Below, piece by piece: positions 6,120 through 13,184 of a stretch of DNA of 13,714 nt. This DNA is from Bryobacterales bacterium. GTDB taxonomy: Bacteria; Acidobacteriota; Terriglobia; Bryobacterales; Bryobacteraceae. The notes under the pieces are model-generated. The model worked only from the letters and a program-made list of their open reading frames with translations. It was not told the DNA's origin and did not search any database. Every line of letters starts with the position of its first letter. Position 1 is the stretch's first letter. A program made the translations under genes and the position numbers. The DNA is taken from positions 4,533-18,246 of the forward strand of contig DOZZ01000218.1 in assembly GCA_003517725.1 (NCBI GenBank). The letters are read 5' to 3'.

Positions 6120-8825
6120 ATGCTCGGTTCGTTCGATATTGTCGTATTTTCCCACTTACGATGGGATTTTGTACTACAACGGCCGCAACACCTGCTGTCG
6201 CGTTTCGGTGCCCGGCACCGTGTAATATTTATCGAAGAACCGGTTCTGAACGTGGATCGCGCCCCCTTCTGGGAGATTCGTGAAACTTCGCACAATGTTT
6301 TTGTGTGCAAACCGCACACGCCGACTGCCGGCAACGGTTACACCGACGACCAGTTTCCGATCCTGAGGGAACTGATCGCTCAACTGTTCGAACAGCAGAA
6401 AATCAACGATTACGTAATCTGGTTCTACACGCCCATGGCCCTACCCCTGGCCGATTCGCTGGCGCCCCGGGCCGTGGTGTATGACTGCATGGATGAGCTG
6501 TCGGCATTCTTCAACGCGCCGCGCGAACTGATTGAGCGCGAGAACCGGCTGTTGAAGCTGGCCGACGTTGTCTTCACCGGCGGCCCGAGCTTGTATCGCG
6601 CCAAGAAGAATCGCCACCCCAACGTGCACTGCTTCCCGAGCAGTGTCGACGCGGCCCACTTCGCCACGGCATCGAGCGCCGCCGCGCCAGCGGACCAGGC
6701 GCACCTGCCCGCGCCGCGCATCGGCTATTACGGCGTAATCGACGAGCGTATTGACCTGGAACTGCTGGGCTCGCTGGCGGCGGCGCGGCCCGAGTGGCAG
6801 ATCATTATGGTCGGTCCGGTGGTCAAAATCGATCCCGCGGCGCTGCCGAAACGCGACAACCTGCACTATTTGGGATCGAAGAGCTACGCGCAGTTGCCCG
6901 CCTACATGGGTGGTTGGGATGTGTGCATGATGCCCTTTGCGCGCAATGATTCCACGCGCTTCATCAGCCCAACCAAAACACTCGAATTCATGGCTGCCGG
7001 AAAAATGATCGTGAGCACCCCGATCACCGACGTCGCCGAGCCATACGGCAAACTGGTGTATCTGGCAAGCGGTCCGCAGGCTTTTGCCGCCGCCTGCGAG
7101 CAGGCCATGAATGCATCGCAGAAGGAACGTGAGTCGCGTGTGGCGGGCATGCGCGAAGTTCTCGGGAAAACCTCCTGGGACGCGACGGCCCGTAAGATGG
7201 AAGGATTGATGGAACAGGCGATTCTGAAGAATCGCAACCTGGAGGATGGCATCTTTGTACCGGCAGCCGCGCGCATGAATACACCCAAAGCTTCTCCCAA
7301 GACGGTTGTCATTGGCGCGGGCCCCACGGGCTTGAGCGCCGCGTATCACCTCGGCGAAGATGCGGTCCTGCTCGAACAGCATAGCCGCGTGGGGGGCTGG
7401 TGCCGCTCCATCGAGGACAAGGGCTTCACCTTCGATTACGCCGGCCACATCATGTTTTCGAACGACCCGTACGTGCACGAAATGTACGCCATGCTGCTGG
7501 GCGACAACGTGCACTGGCAGGACCGCGAAGCGTGGATCTACAGCAAGAACGTCTACACGCGCTACCCGTTTCAGGGTGCACTGTACGGGCTGCCGCCCGA
7601 AGTGATCAAGGAGTGCATCACGGGCGCCATCGAAGCGCGCTTCGGCTCGCTCGGCAATAAGAAGCCGGCCGCCGTCGCGGCGCCGGTCAAAACCAACGGG
7701 CATCGTCCCTCGTCGAGCGCCTCGGACTGCAAGGCCGAATCGATCACCGATTGCTGTGGCGATGGGGTTCTTGAAAGCTCCGCGCCGCTGGGCGTCAACA
7801 CCGTGTCGGGCGCAGCTTCGTCGGAGCCGCGCAATTTTGAAGAGTTCATCTATAAGGTTTGGGGCTCCGGCATCGCCAGGCATTTTGCGATTCCCTACAA
7901 CAAGAAGTTGTGGGCCGTGCCGCTGACCGAGATGGAAACTTCCTGGCTGGGCGGCCGCGTTCCGATGCCCGATCTGGAAGAGCTGATCGATGGCGCGCTG
8001 ACCCCCAAGGGCAAGCCGATGGGACCCAACGCGCGCTTCGGATATCCGCTGAAGGGCGGCTTTCAGGCTTTGATGAGCGGCTTCCTGCCGCACCTGAAGG
8101 GCGAGCTGAAGCTGAACACCAAGGTGCGCCGCATCTCGGCCGCGAACCACACCGTCGCGCTGGACGACGGCTCCGAGATTAAATACGAATCGCTGGTCAG
8201 CACCATGCCGCTGCCCACGCTGGTGCGCTCGCTGGGCGATGAAGCGCCGGTCGAGATCCGCCAGGCGGCCGCCAAACTGCGGCACGTCTCGGTGCGCTGC
8301 GTCAATATCGGCGTGGCCCGTGAAAATTTAACGGAGAAGCACTGGATCTACTATCCGGAAGATTCCATCTTCCACCGCATCTTCGTGCAGGGGAACGCCA
8401 GCCCGCACTGCAACCCCAAGGGCGGCTTTGGGCTGACCTGCGAGATCACCTATTCGGAGTACAAGCCGCTGCCGTGCGACGGCGAGGAACTGATCCAGCG
8501 CTGCATTGACGACTGCATCAAAGTCGGCTTCTTCAACGCGGACGACAAGATCCTGACCGCCAATCAGGTGGACATGCCCTACGCGTACGTGGTCTACGAC
8601 CATGGCCGCGCCAAGAGCGTGGCGCAGATCCGCGACTGGCTGGCGCAGCACGACATCCTGCTGGCCGGGCGCTACAGCGAGTGGGAATACTACAACTCGG
8701 ATCACGCCTTCCTGGCGGGCAAGAATGCCGCCGAAAAGGTGCAAGAGTTGCACGCCCGCAAGGCCGCGGCAAAGCACCCGGCGGTCGAGCCCTGGATGTC
8801 GAATATCAACGCGCAGGGCGACTAG
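6120..8825 (+). CDS. Fusion protein: GT-B glycosyltransferase + UDP-galactopyranose-mutase-like FAD enzyme
   Basis: One 901-residue frame joins two enzymes. Residues 1-~375 are a GT-B (GT4-like) transferase: the WDFVLQRPQHL segment typical of one GT subgroup is at ~14-24, and the C-terminal half has a SPTKTLEFMAAGKMIVSTP nucleotide-sugar site (about 282-300). Residues ~394-890 are an FAD oxidoreductase of the UDP-galactopyranose mutase/amine-oxidase group: G399-x-G-x-x-G404 dinucleotide site, an RVGGWCRS segment, YPFQ, a PYNKKLW block, and a C-terminal GRYSEWEYYNSDHAF element from G850 like the flavin site of mutases. A 57-residue Ser/Ala/Pro-rich insertion (about 514-570) interrupts the FAD part. 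UGM makes UDP-galactofuranose from UDP-galactopyranose without net redox. Whether this protein does so is unproven; another nucleotide-sugar or lipid-sugar substrate is possible. It is cytoplasmic, with no signal peptide or TM helix. The gene is 162 bp downstream of two glycosidases. Confidence 0.88.
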   Translation: MLGSFDIVVFSHLRWDFVLQRPQHLLSRFGARHRVIFIEEPVLNVDRAPFWEIRETSHNVFVCKPHTPTAGNGYTDDQFPILRELIAQLFEQQKINDYVIWFYTPMALPLADSLAPRAVVYDCMDELSAFFNAPRELIERENRLLKLADVVFTGGPSLYRAKKNRHPNVHCFPSSVDAAHFATASSAAAPADQAHLPAPRIGYYGVIDERIDLELLGSLAAARPEWQIIMVGPVVKIDPAALPKRDNLHYLGSKSYAQLPAYMGGWDVCMMPFARNDSTRFISPTKTLEFMAAGKMIVSTPITDVAEPYGKLVYLASGPQAFAAACEQAMNASQKERESRVAGMREVLGKTSWDATARKMEGLMEQAILKNRNLEDGIFVPAAARMNTPKASPKTVVIGAGPTGLSAAYHLGEDAVLLEQHSRVGGWCRSIEDKGFTFDYAGHIMFSNDPYVHEMYAMLLGDNVHWQDREAWIYSKNVYTRYPFQGALYGLPPEVIKECITGAIEARFGSLGNKKPAAVAAPVKTNGHRPSSSASDCKAESITDCCGDGVLESSAPLGVNTVSGAASSEPRNFEEFIYKVWGSGIARHFAIPYNKKLWAVPLTEMETSWLGGRVPMPDLEELIDGALTPKGKPMGPNARFGYPLKGGFQALMSGFLPHLKGELKLNTKVRRISAANHTVALDDGSEIKYESLVSTMPLPTLVRSLGDEAPVEIRQAAAKLRHVSVRCVNIGVARENLTEKHWIYYPEDSIFHRIFVQGNASPHCNPKGGFGLTCEITYSEYKPLPCDGEELIQRCIDDCIKVGFFNADDKILTANQVDMPYAYVVYDHGRAKSVAQIRDWLAQHDILLAGRYSEWEYYNSDHAFLAGKNAAEKVQELHARKAAAKHPAVEPWMSNINAQGD

Positions 8826-8849
8826 GCGAGGAACAGGCCCTCGTATTTC

Positions 8850-8872
8850 AGGGCGGTCTGGCTCACCGCCCT
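8850..8872 (+). repeat. Perfect 8-bp hairpin after the GT/UGM stop
   Basis: AGGGCGGT (8850-8857) pairs with ACCGCCCT (8865-8872) around a 7-base loop, 25 bp after the stop codon. It is followed by CTCGATTT, which is not a proper U-tract, so it is more likely a 3' mRNA-protecting or attenuating hairpin than the main terminator. Confidence 0.55.
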
Positions 8873-8940
8873 CTCGATTTGCGCCAGTATGAACCTCACG
8901 TGGCCGGCGAAAGACTTAGAGCCTGCTAAAATAAGTGTGG

Positions 8941-8973
8941 AGGCTTTGTGGCTTCGGCTGCATTGCCTTTTTT
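8941..8973 (+). terminator. Intrinsic terminator with cUUCGg tetraloop
   Basis: The RNA folds as AGGC / GCCU outer pairs, a 3x3 internal loop (UUU/AUU, which may partly pair), then GUGGC / GCUGC closed by UUCG, the very stable C(UUCG)G tetraloop. Six U residues (8968-8973) follow at once. This is the probable end of the plus-strand glycan transcript, about 115 nt after the fusion gene. Confidence 0.7.
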
Positions 8974-9149
8974 CCCCCGATCCGCTTAATCGAGCAACTC
9001 TTCCCCTTCACCTATTTCGCGTTCTACTAAAAATGCGCCAACGAACTATCCTAACGTCCGATCGCTCCTCAATCGAGTGAAAATAGTAACCTCGCCAACT
9101 GTCGTGGGGGGAAGCACTCCTAAACCCACTTTGCGTGCGAGCGCCGTAC

Positions 9150-10610
9150 TCACCGCAACTGAAAACACCACATCTCCTGCCCGCCATCTGACCATTGCGC
9201 AACCAGCCGCGCTCCCAGCAACCGCTCTACATCGGCCGGGGAAGCCTGTGGGGCGTAGCCGTAATAGCGGCTCAAAAACCCGGTCCACCGCGCATTACTC
9301 ATCAAGCCCAGCGGATCCCATAGCGCCGAGTAGAGCACCAACACACCGGCTTTACCGCGCAGCGCCGCGACGTTGTCCGCCTGGAAGTCGCTGATCTCGT
9401 AGAGCCTCATGCCGTGCCGCACGAACCCGTACTCCGGCCTGCGCAGTGCGCTCGCTAGCGGGAACGACGTCGCGATCGTCTCGGCCGGATAACGCTGCTC
9501 CACAAACGCGGCGGCCTGCTGCTCGAGTTTGACGAAACTGGTCCAGGCCAGATTATTTTCAAGCGGAAACGGGAACGGCGGGTTCACGAAGATTCCCGCT
9601 ACCAGCAGCACCGCAAAAACGCCGAAAGCGATGACCCGCAGCTGGCCGAGCCGCCAGATGGCCAGCGCGAACGCGGCATACACGATGGGATAAACCGGCA
9701 GCAGGTAGCGCTCCAGCACCGCGCCGCCCAGCACTGAAATCAACACCACATGCAACCCAACAAAGATCCAGGCGACCCGCCAGCCGCGCGTGCGCCATAA
9801 CGGCAGACGGCGCGTCAGCACCAGCGCCAGCAGCCCGATCACATGCCCGTTGGCCACAAAAGCGTAGTAGCAGCGCCGCACCAGCGCCAACACCAGGCGC
9901 ACCGGGTGCAGTGGATAGAACACGTTATAGTCGGTGAACTCCGCGTTACCGAAAAGGTGCCCCGTGGCGTGACGCAGCAGCAGCAGCCAGGCGGCCAGCC
10001 CCGGTAGCGGCAAAACAAACCAGAGGGCCGCGCGCCAGCGCCGCTCTTTCAGCATCCAGGCGCCGAACAGCATGGGCGCCACGATGCCCGTCTCCTTAAC
10101 CAGTACCAGTACCGCGCAGACCACCGCGCACGCCGCGATGCGGTCTTCGAGAAACAGCCAGAAGGCCAGCGCGAAGCAGACCATGGCAGGCATGTCGAGC
10201 TGCGCCATCATGGCTTGCGAGAAGAACAGCGGGCTTAGCGCCAGCAGCCCGGCGGCCGCAACGGCTGGGATCTCATCAGTCGAATCCGAGGGAGCCAGCT
10301 TGCGCGTAATCAGATAGGTGAGCGTCACGCCGGCGGCGGCGAGGCACAACATTGCCACGCGCGTGGCTACGATCGAGTACCCGAACACCCGCCAAACGCC
10401 CGCCAGATAGGCCATCACACCCGGCGGGTGCACATTGGGAACGGTCGAATACGGCACCAGCGCGCCGCTGTGAAAAAGATCGAGCGAGGCCGGCACGAAC
10501 TGCCCCACTTCATCCCAGTAAAACGGCAATGTGAGGAGCGCTGCATGGCTCACCAGCAGAAGCGCCGCCGCCATCACCGCGACCGCGGCCACGCGCCAGC
10601 GCCGCGCCAT
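9150..10610 (-). CDS. GT-C membrane glycosyltransferase, GT39/ArnT-like (PMT_2 type)
   Basis: This 486-residue polytopic membrane protein has about ten to eleven hydrophobic segments, starting with a helix at ~8-28. The first external loop has the GT-C acidic pair in YWDEVGQF (D33, E34), followed by HPPG (61-64), a common motif of this family. A second conserved acidic site is D139 in AQLDMPA, and VKETG follows at 171-175. A soluble C-terminal part of ~120 residues lies after ~365. Such enzymes move a sugar from a polyprenyl-phosphate donor to a lipid, protein or glycan on the outer face of the inner membrane; the acceptor here is unknown. Its ATG overlaps the stop of the DUF3467 gene in TAATG, so the two are translationally coupled. 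It does not share an operon with the plus-strand glycan genes but may serve the same surface chemistry. Confidence 0.88.
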   Translation of the reverse strand: MARRWRVAAVAVMAAALLLVSHAALLTLPFYWDEVGQFVPASLDLFHSGALVPYSTVPNVHPPGVMAYLAGVWRVFGYSIVATRVAMLCLAAAGVTLTYLITRKLAPSDSTDEIPAVAAAGLLALSPLFFSQAMMAQLDMPAMVCFALAFWLFLEDRIAACAVVCAVLVLVKETGIVAPMLFGAWMLKERRWRAALWFVLPLPGLAAWLLLLRHATGHLFGNAEFTDYNVFYPLHPVRLVLALVRRCYYAFVANGHVIGLLALVLTRRLPLWRTRGWRVAWIFVGLHVVLISVLGGAVLERYLLPVYPIVYAAFALAIWRLGQLRVIAFGVFAVLLVAGIFVNPPFPFPLENNLAWTSFVKLEQQAAAFVEQRYPAETIATSFPLASALRRPEYGFVRHGMRLYEISDFQADNVAALRGKAGVLVLYSALWDPLGLMSNARWTGFLSRYYGYAPQASPADVERLLGARLVAQWSDGGQEMWCFQLR

Positions 10611-10897
10611 TACTGCACGATAGCGGCGTTACCCTGCGGCTCCAGCCTGATCTCGCCGAAAGCGGCCTCGTACTGGTTCACGTTCTGCGTCAGAACGTTC
10701 AGCAGCGCCTTGGCCTGCTGCGGACTGATGTAAATGCCCTGGTAGTTTTGAATCGACACGCTGTCGGCCATCTGGCTGATGGTCCCGAAGGCCAGGAAGA
10801 AATCCCACAGGCTCACGCGCACCTGCACGCTGTTGGCATAGGCTTCCCGGTATTCGGGCGTTTTGTCGAGCCGGATAGTGGGCTGCGGTACATTCAT
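10610..10897 (-). CDS. DUF3467 family protein
   Basis: This small protein of 95 residues matches the DUF3467 pattern. A Y-x-N-S-V-x-V strand is followed by SLWDFFLAFG (about 29-38), a central ISPQQAKALLNVLTQNVNQYEAAFGEI block (about 57-83) and a short tail. Family members are small bacterial and archaeal proteins of unknown function with a conserved 'x-W/F-D-F-x-L-x-F-G' strand and a 'S-P-x-x-A-K-x-L' helix. No signal peptide or TM segment is seen, so it is probably cytoplasmic. The ATG at 10897 has GGGAG and AGGA just upstream. It is first in a two-gene unit with the GT-C transferase and overlaps it by one base, which suggests a joint role or stoichiometric expression, but the link is inference. 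A 107-bp divergent promoter region separates it from the Cys-rich genes. Confidence 0.85.
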   Translation of the reverse strand: MNVPQPTIRLDKTPEYREAYANSVQVRVSLWDFFLAFGTISQMADSVSIQNYQGIYISPQQAKALLNVLTQNVNQYEAAFGEIRLEPQGNAAIVQ

Positions 10898-10972
10898 AAG
10901 CTCCCATCCTGACCCAGGCCGCAGTTCCGGTCAAGTCCGCAAACTTTGGCAGAACCGTTGCATAGGGTCATG

Positions 10973-10993
10973 CGTCACTAGCAACAAGTGACG
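10973..10993 (+). promoter_or_regulatory. Perfect 7-bp hairpin/dyad abutting the ribosome-binding site
   Basis: CGTCACT (10973-10979) and AGTGACG (10987-10993) are perfect inverted repeats around AGCAACA. The last G of the right arm is also the first base of the GGAGG ribosome-binding site (10993-10997) of the gene at 11005. It could control ribosome access as an RNA hairpin or be a repressor site in the divergent promoter region. Confidence 0.5.
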
Positions 10994-11004
10994 GAGGAAA
11001 TTTT

Positions 11005-11253
11005 ATGAAAACCCAGCCTATCAGCCAGCCGGCCAAGATCGAAGGAACGGCCTACTGTCCCATCTGCACCCACACTGTGCCGGCCACGATTCAGGTCACC
11101 GGCAAGCGCACGGCTCGCATGCTGCCCGGTCAAAAGTGCGGCGCTGCTCGTCCGCCCTGGACGCCGGAATTGTGGTGTCAGTACTACAGGCCGCTTAAAG
11201 TGCAGCTTGTACGGCCGTCCCGGATTTGCCATAGTTGTGGAGAGCTGCCATGA
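11005..11253 (+). CDS. Small Cys-rich protein, possible zinc-binding (first of pair)
   Basis: I do not recognise this 82-residue protein. It has CPIC at 18-21 and CHSC at 75-78, which together could form one four-cysteine zinc site, plus single cysteines at 45 and 58. The middle is basic (K/R-rich around 33-36 and 65-72), so nucleic-acid or protein binding is possible. There is no signal peptide or TM segment. The start is firm: GGAGG at 10993-10997 lies seven bases before the ATG. Its TGA overlaps the ATG of the next gene (ATGA), so both are made from one message. A hairpin lies directly against the ribosome-binding site. Confidence 0.7.
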   Translation: MKTQPISQPAKIEGTAYCPICTHTVPATIQVTGKRTARMLPGQKCGAARPPWTPELWCQYYRPLKVQLVRPSRICHSCGELP

Positions 11254-11429
11254 AGTCTCCCAAAAAGAATCTCTTCGTCGCGGAAGATAAACCCCGCCCG
11301 GTGCAGAAGTGCTCGGTATGCGGCGCCTCCGGCAGCGAGGATCATGGCGAATCGCTGTGCTGGGTGTGCCGGCGCCTGAAAATCAGCGCCTGGCGCGACG
11401 TCGAGCAGCAGATGCCGGCCCAGGAATAG
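11250..11429 (+). CDS. Very small zinc-ribbon-like protein (second of pair)
   Basis: This 59-residue protein contains CSVC (21-24) and CWVC (37-40), a compact CxxC-x12-CxxC pattern typical of small zinc ribbons or knuckles. The N-terminus is Lys-rich (KSPKK) and the tail after the second knuckle is a short charged helix. It is cytoplasmic by lack of other signals, and no named family is recognised. The ATG at 11250 has GGAGAG (11239-11244) five bases upstream and overlaps the stop of the previous gene by four bases; the open frame extends 15 bases further to a TTG without a ribosome-binding site. Two consecutive coupled CxxC mini-proteins suggest a partnership, perhaps sharing metal or regulating expression, but this is inference. 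It ends 11 bp before the convergent CPBP gene. Confidence 0.7.
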   Translation: MKSPKKNLFVAEDKPRPVQKCSVCGASGSEDHGESLCWVCRRLKISAWRDVEQQMPAQE

Positions 11430-11440
11430 TTATCCCGGCC

Positions 11441-12412
11441 CTATGCGGCCAAGCTTTTCCACACTGTAACGACGATGGCATGGGCCACCATGCTGGCACG
11501 CACCGAGCGGCTAGACTGCAGCGCGCGCCCATAGAACAGGCCTGCAATGGCGGCGCACAGCGCCACGCGCCAGTTCGGAAACTGCCTGCCATAGTTCAGA
11601 TGCACCAGCCCAAAACAAGTCGACGCCACCAGCAGGCCTGCGGTGCCGCTGTGGCACCATTGGCTGAGCCAGGTCTGCAGTAGGCCGCGAAAGAAAAATT
11701 CCTCGGAATACGCCACCACCCAGAAGACCCCCAACAGCAACGCCGCTACCCGCCACGCCGGCGGTGGATGCGCCGGCAGATGCACCACCTGCAACGCGAA
11801 AGCCAAGGGCAGGCCAACTACGCAGAACAGCGCGCTGTAGCGCAGGCCGGTCCATACTTCCCGCGCACTCGGGATGAAACCTAAGCCCGCATCTTCCATG
11901 CCGCGCAGCAGCAGCACCGCCAGCACCGCCACGTGGATCAACATCAGATGCCCCAGGATTTCGAGCGGCAGGCGAGGCACCGGCGACGTGTAAAGCGCGC
12001 GCAGCACTCCCGACAGCACGGCTGCCGCGAGCAGAACCAGAAAGGTCAGGTCCGTCCACCACACGGGCCGAAGGCGGATGTACCAGAAGCTAACGCCCGC
12101 GGCAATCGCCAGCACTGCGCCGCAAGCGGCGAGCCGGAACTCCCCGGTCAGCGTGCTATAGAGAAGATAGGGCGCAAGTCCGGATGCGGTCAGGGCCGTT
12201 GCCAGGCGCGGCCGGGACCAGCGGGACAACCGCTGCCGCATCGCGGGCATTCCGGCGGCCAGATAAAAGGCGTACTCGATGAGAAATGCGGCAGCCACCG
12301 GAACAGCCACCCAGGCGGGAATGTGTTTGACCCCGGCGTACTGCCAGCCGGCGATTCCCAATGCCACCCAACCAATCCCGAGGGCCCACCAAAAACTGCC
12401 CAGTACGGGCAT
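11441..12412 (-). CDS. CPBP family intramembrane metalloprotease
   Basis: The product has 323 residues with about eight TM helices. The CPBP (CAAX prenyl protease 2/Rce1-like, ABI) signature is complete: EEFFFRG with E237, E238 and R242, FGLVHLN with H271 two helices later, and HAIVV with H311 near the C-terminus. These residues form the active site inside the membrane. Bacterial members cleave membrane-linked peptides or act in bacteriocin immunity and stress; the substrate here is unknown. The frame is open to 12526, but the upstream 38 residues are not hydrophobic. ATG 12412 has AGGA eight bases before it and begins the first TM helix. This ATG overlaps, on the opposite strand, the ATG of the LolA-like gene by two bases. 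Confidence 0.9.
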   Translation of the reverse strand: MPVLGSFWWALGIGWVALGIAGWQYAGVKHIPAWVAVPVAAAFLIEYAFYLAAGMPAMRQRLSRWSRPRLATALTASGLAPYLLYSTLTGEFRLAACGAVLAIAAGVSFWYIRLRPVWWTDLTFLVLLAAAVLSGVLRALYTSPVPRLPLEILGHLMLIHVAVLAVLLLRGMEDAGLGFIPSAREVWTGLRYSALFCVVGLPLAFALQVVHLPAHPPPAWRVAALLLGVFWVVAYSEEFFFRGLLQTWLSQWCHSGTAGLLVASTCFGLVHLNYGRQFPNWRVALCAAIAGLFYGRALQSSRSVRASMVAHAIVVTVWKSLAA

Positions 12413-13130
12413 GCGCTTAATCCTAGCATTCGCGTTTGCGACACTCGCCGCGGGCGGCATTGAAGCGCCGCCCGATCTTGCCAAAAAAATTGCCCACCGC
12501 GAAAGCGAGACGGCCGCCGAGCGCAATCAATTTGCCTTCCGCCAGACCGTACAGCTCACGGAAATGAGCGATCGCGGCGCGGCCGCGGGCGAATACCGTG
12601 AAGTACGGGAAGTGATCTTTTCGCCCGAGCACGAGCGCACCGAGCGCTTCCTCGGCCAGCCCTCCGGCACGCTCAAGCATTTACAGCTCACCGCGGAGGA
12701 CTTCCGCGATATCCGCGACATTCAACCCTTCGTGTTGACCGAGCAGCTGCTGCCGCTCTATGACACGAAGTTTCGCGGCGAGGAGCGCGTGGGCGACGTC
12801 GACTGCTGGGTGCTGCAGGTGCGGCCGCGCCAGATTCTCCAGAACCAGCGTCTGTTCGACGGGCTGCTGTGGGCCAGCAAGCAGGATTATTCCGTGGTCA
12901 AAAGCGAAGGGCAGGCCGTGCCGCAAGTCATCCATCTGAAATCCGAAAACCTCTTTCCACACTTCACGACGCTGCGCCGTTCAGTGCGCGAGGGCTGGTG
13001 GTTTCCGGCCGAAACGTACGCTGACGACACGCTGCCTTTCCGCACAGGGCCGCTGCGTATCCGGCTGCGCATTCGTTATATGGGCTATCAGAAGTTCGGC
13101 GCCGAGACTGCCGTAACGTTTGACAAGTAG
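12411..13130 (+). CDS. Secreted LolA-like protein of unknown function
   Basis: This 239-residue product starts with a signal peptide (about 1-18, MRLILAFAFATLAAGG) and has the beta-strand layout of acidobacterial proteins with a LolA/outer-membrane-lipoprotein-sorting fold. An E-x-R-E-V-x-E-V-I strand is followed by a G-E-E-R-V-G-D-V-D-C-W-V-L-x-V-x-P strand near 123-140, then LWASKQDYSVVKSEGQAVP around 158-176, and a closing I-R-Y-x-x-Y-x-K-F strand. Such proteins probably bind a lipid or sense an outer-membrane component, but no function is established. The frame is open upstream to 12279; ATG 12411 is chosen because the signal peptide begins there. It lacks a clear ribosome-binding site, and its leader would lie in antisense to CPBP codons. 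The thioesterase gene follows after 54 bp. Confidence 0.72.
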   Translation: MRLILAFAFATLAAGGIEAPPDLAKKIAHRESETAAERNQFAFRQTVQLTEMSDRGAAAGEYREVREVIFSPEHERTERFLGQPSGTLKHLQLTAEDFRDIRDIQPFVLTEQLLPLYDTKFRGEERVGDVDCWVLQVRPRQILQNQRLFDGLLWASKQDYSVVKSEGQAVPQVIHLKSENLFPHFTTLRRSVREGWWFPAETYADDTLPFRTGPLRIRLRIRYMGYQKFGAETAVTFDK

Positions 13131-13184
13131 CTATTCGCACGCCCTTAGCTCTGAAGGCAAAGGACTTTTGACTAAACTGGGTAC

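Larger units (their letters stand above)
8826..9149. other. Intergenic region between convergent genes
   Basis: These 324 bp separate the 3' ends of the GT/UGM fusion and the membrane glycosyltransferase. They hold two small hairpins just after the fusion stop (CGAGG/CCTCG at 8827-8843 and an 8-bp stem at 8850-8872) and a good intrinsic terminator at 8941-8973. The rest (about 8975-9149) is less GC-rich and shows no convincing gene or RNA. A 63-codon open frame at 8889-9080 has no domain or ribosome-binding site. Confidence 0.7.

Noticed and set aside
6441..8285. A 614-codon open frame on the minus strand, antisense to the GT/UGM fusion
   Set aside because: Same codon-bias shadow. The product has no recognisable fold and the plus frame has clear GT and FAD motifs.
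8889..9080. A 63-codon open frame in the intergenic region
   Set aside because: No ribosome-binding site or domain; it contains the terminator at 8941-8973 and looks like chance.
9078..9149. GTGGG...CCCAC dyad as terminator of the membrane transferase
   Set aside because: The stem is only 5 bp with a long loop, and there is no U-tract in the minus direction.
12279..12410. Upstream extension of the LolA-like protein
   Set aside because: It overlaps the CPBP gene in antisense, and a good signal peptide begins at ATG 12411.
12413..12526. Upstream extension of the CPBP protease by 38 residues
   Set aside because: The added residues are not hydrophobic, and ATG 12412 has an AGGA at good spacing and starts the first TM helix.
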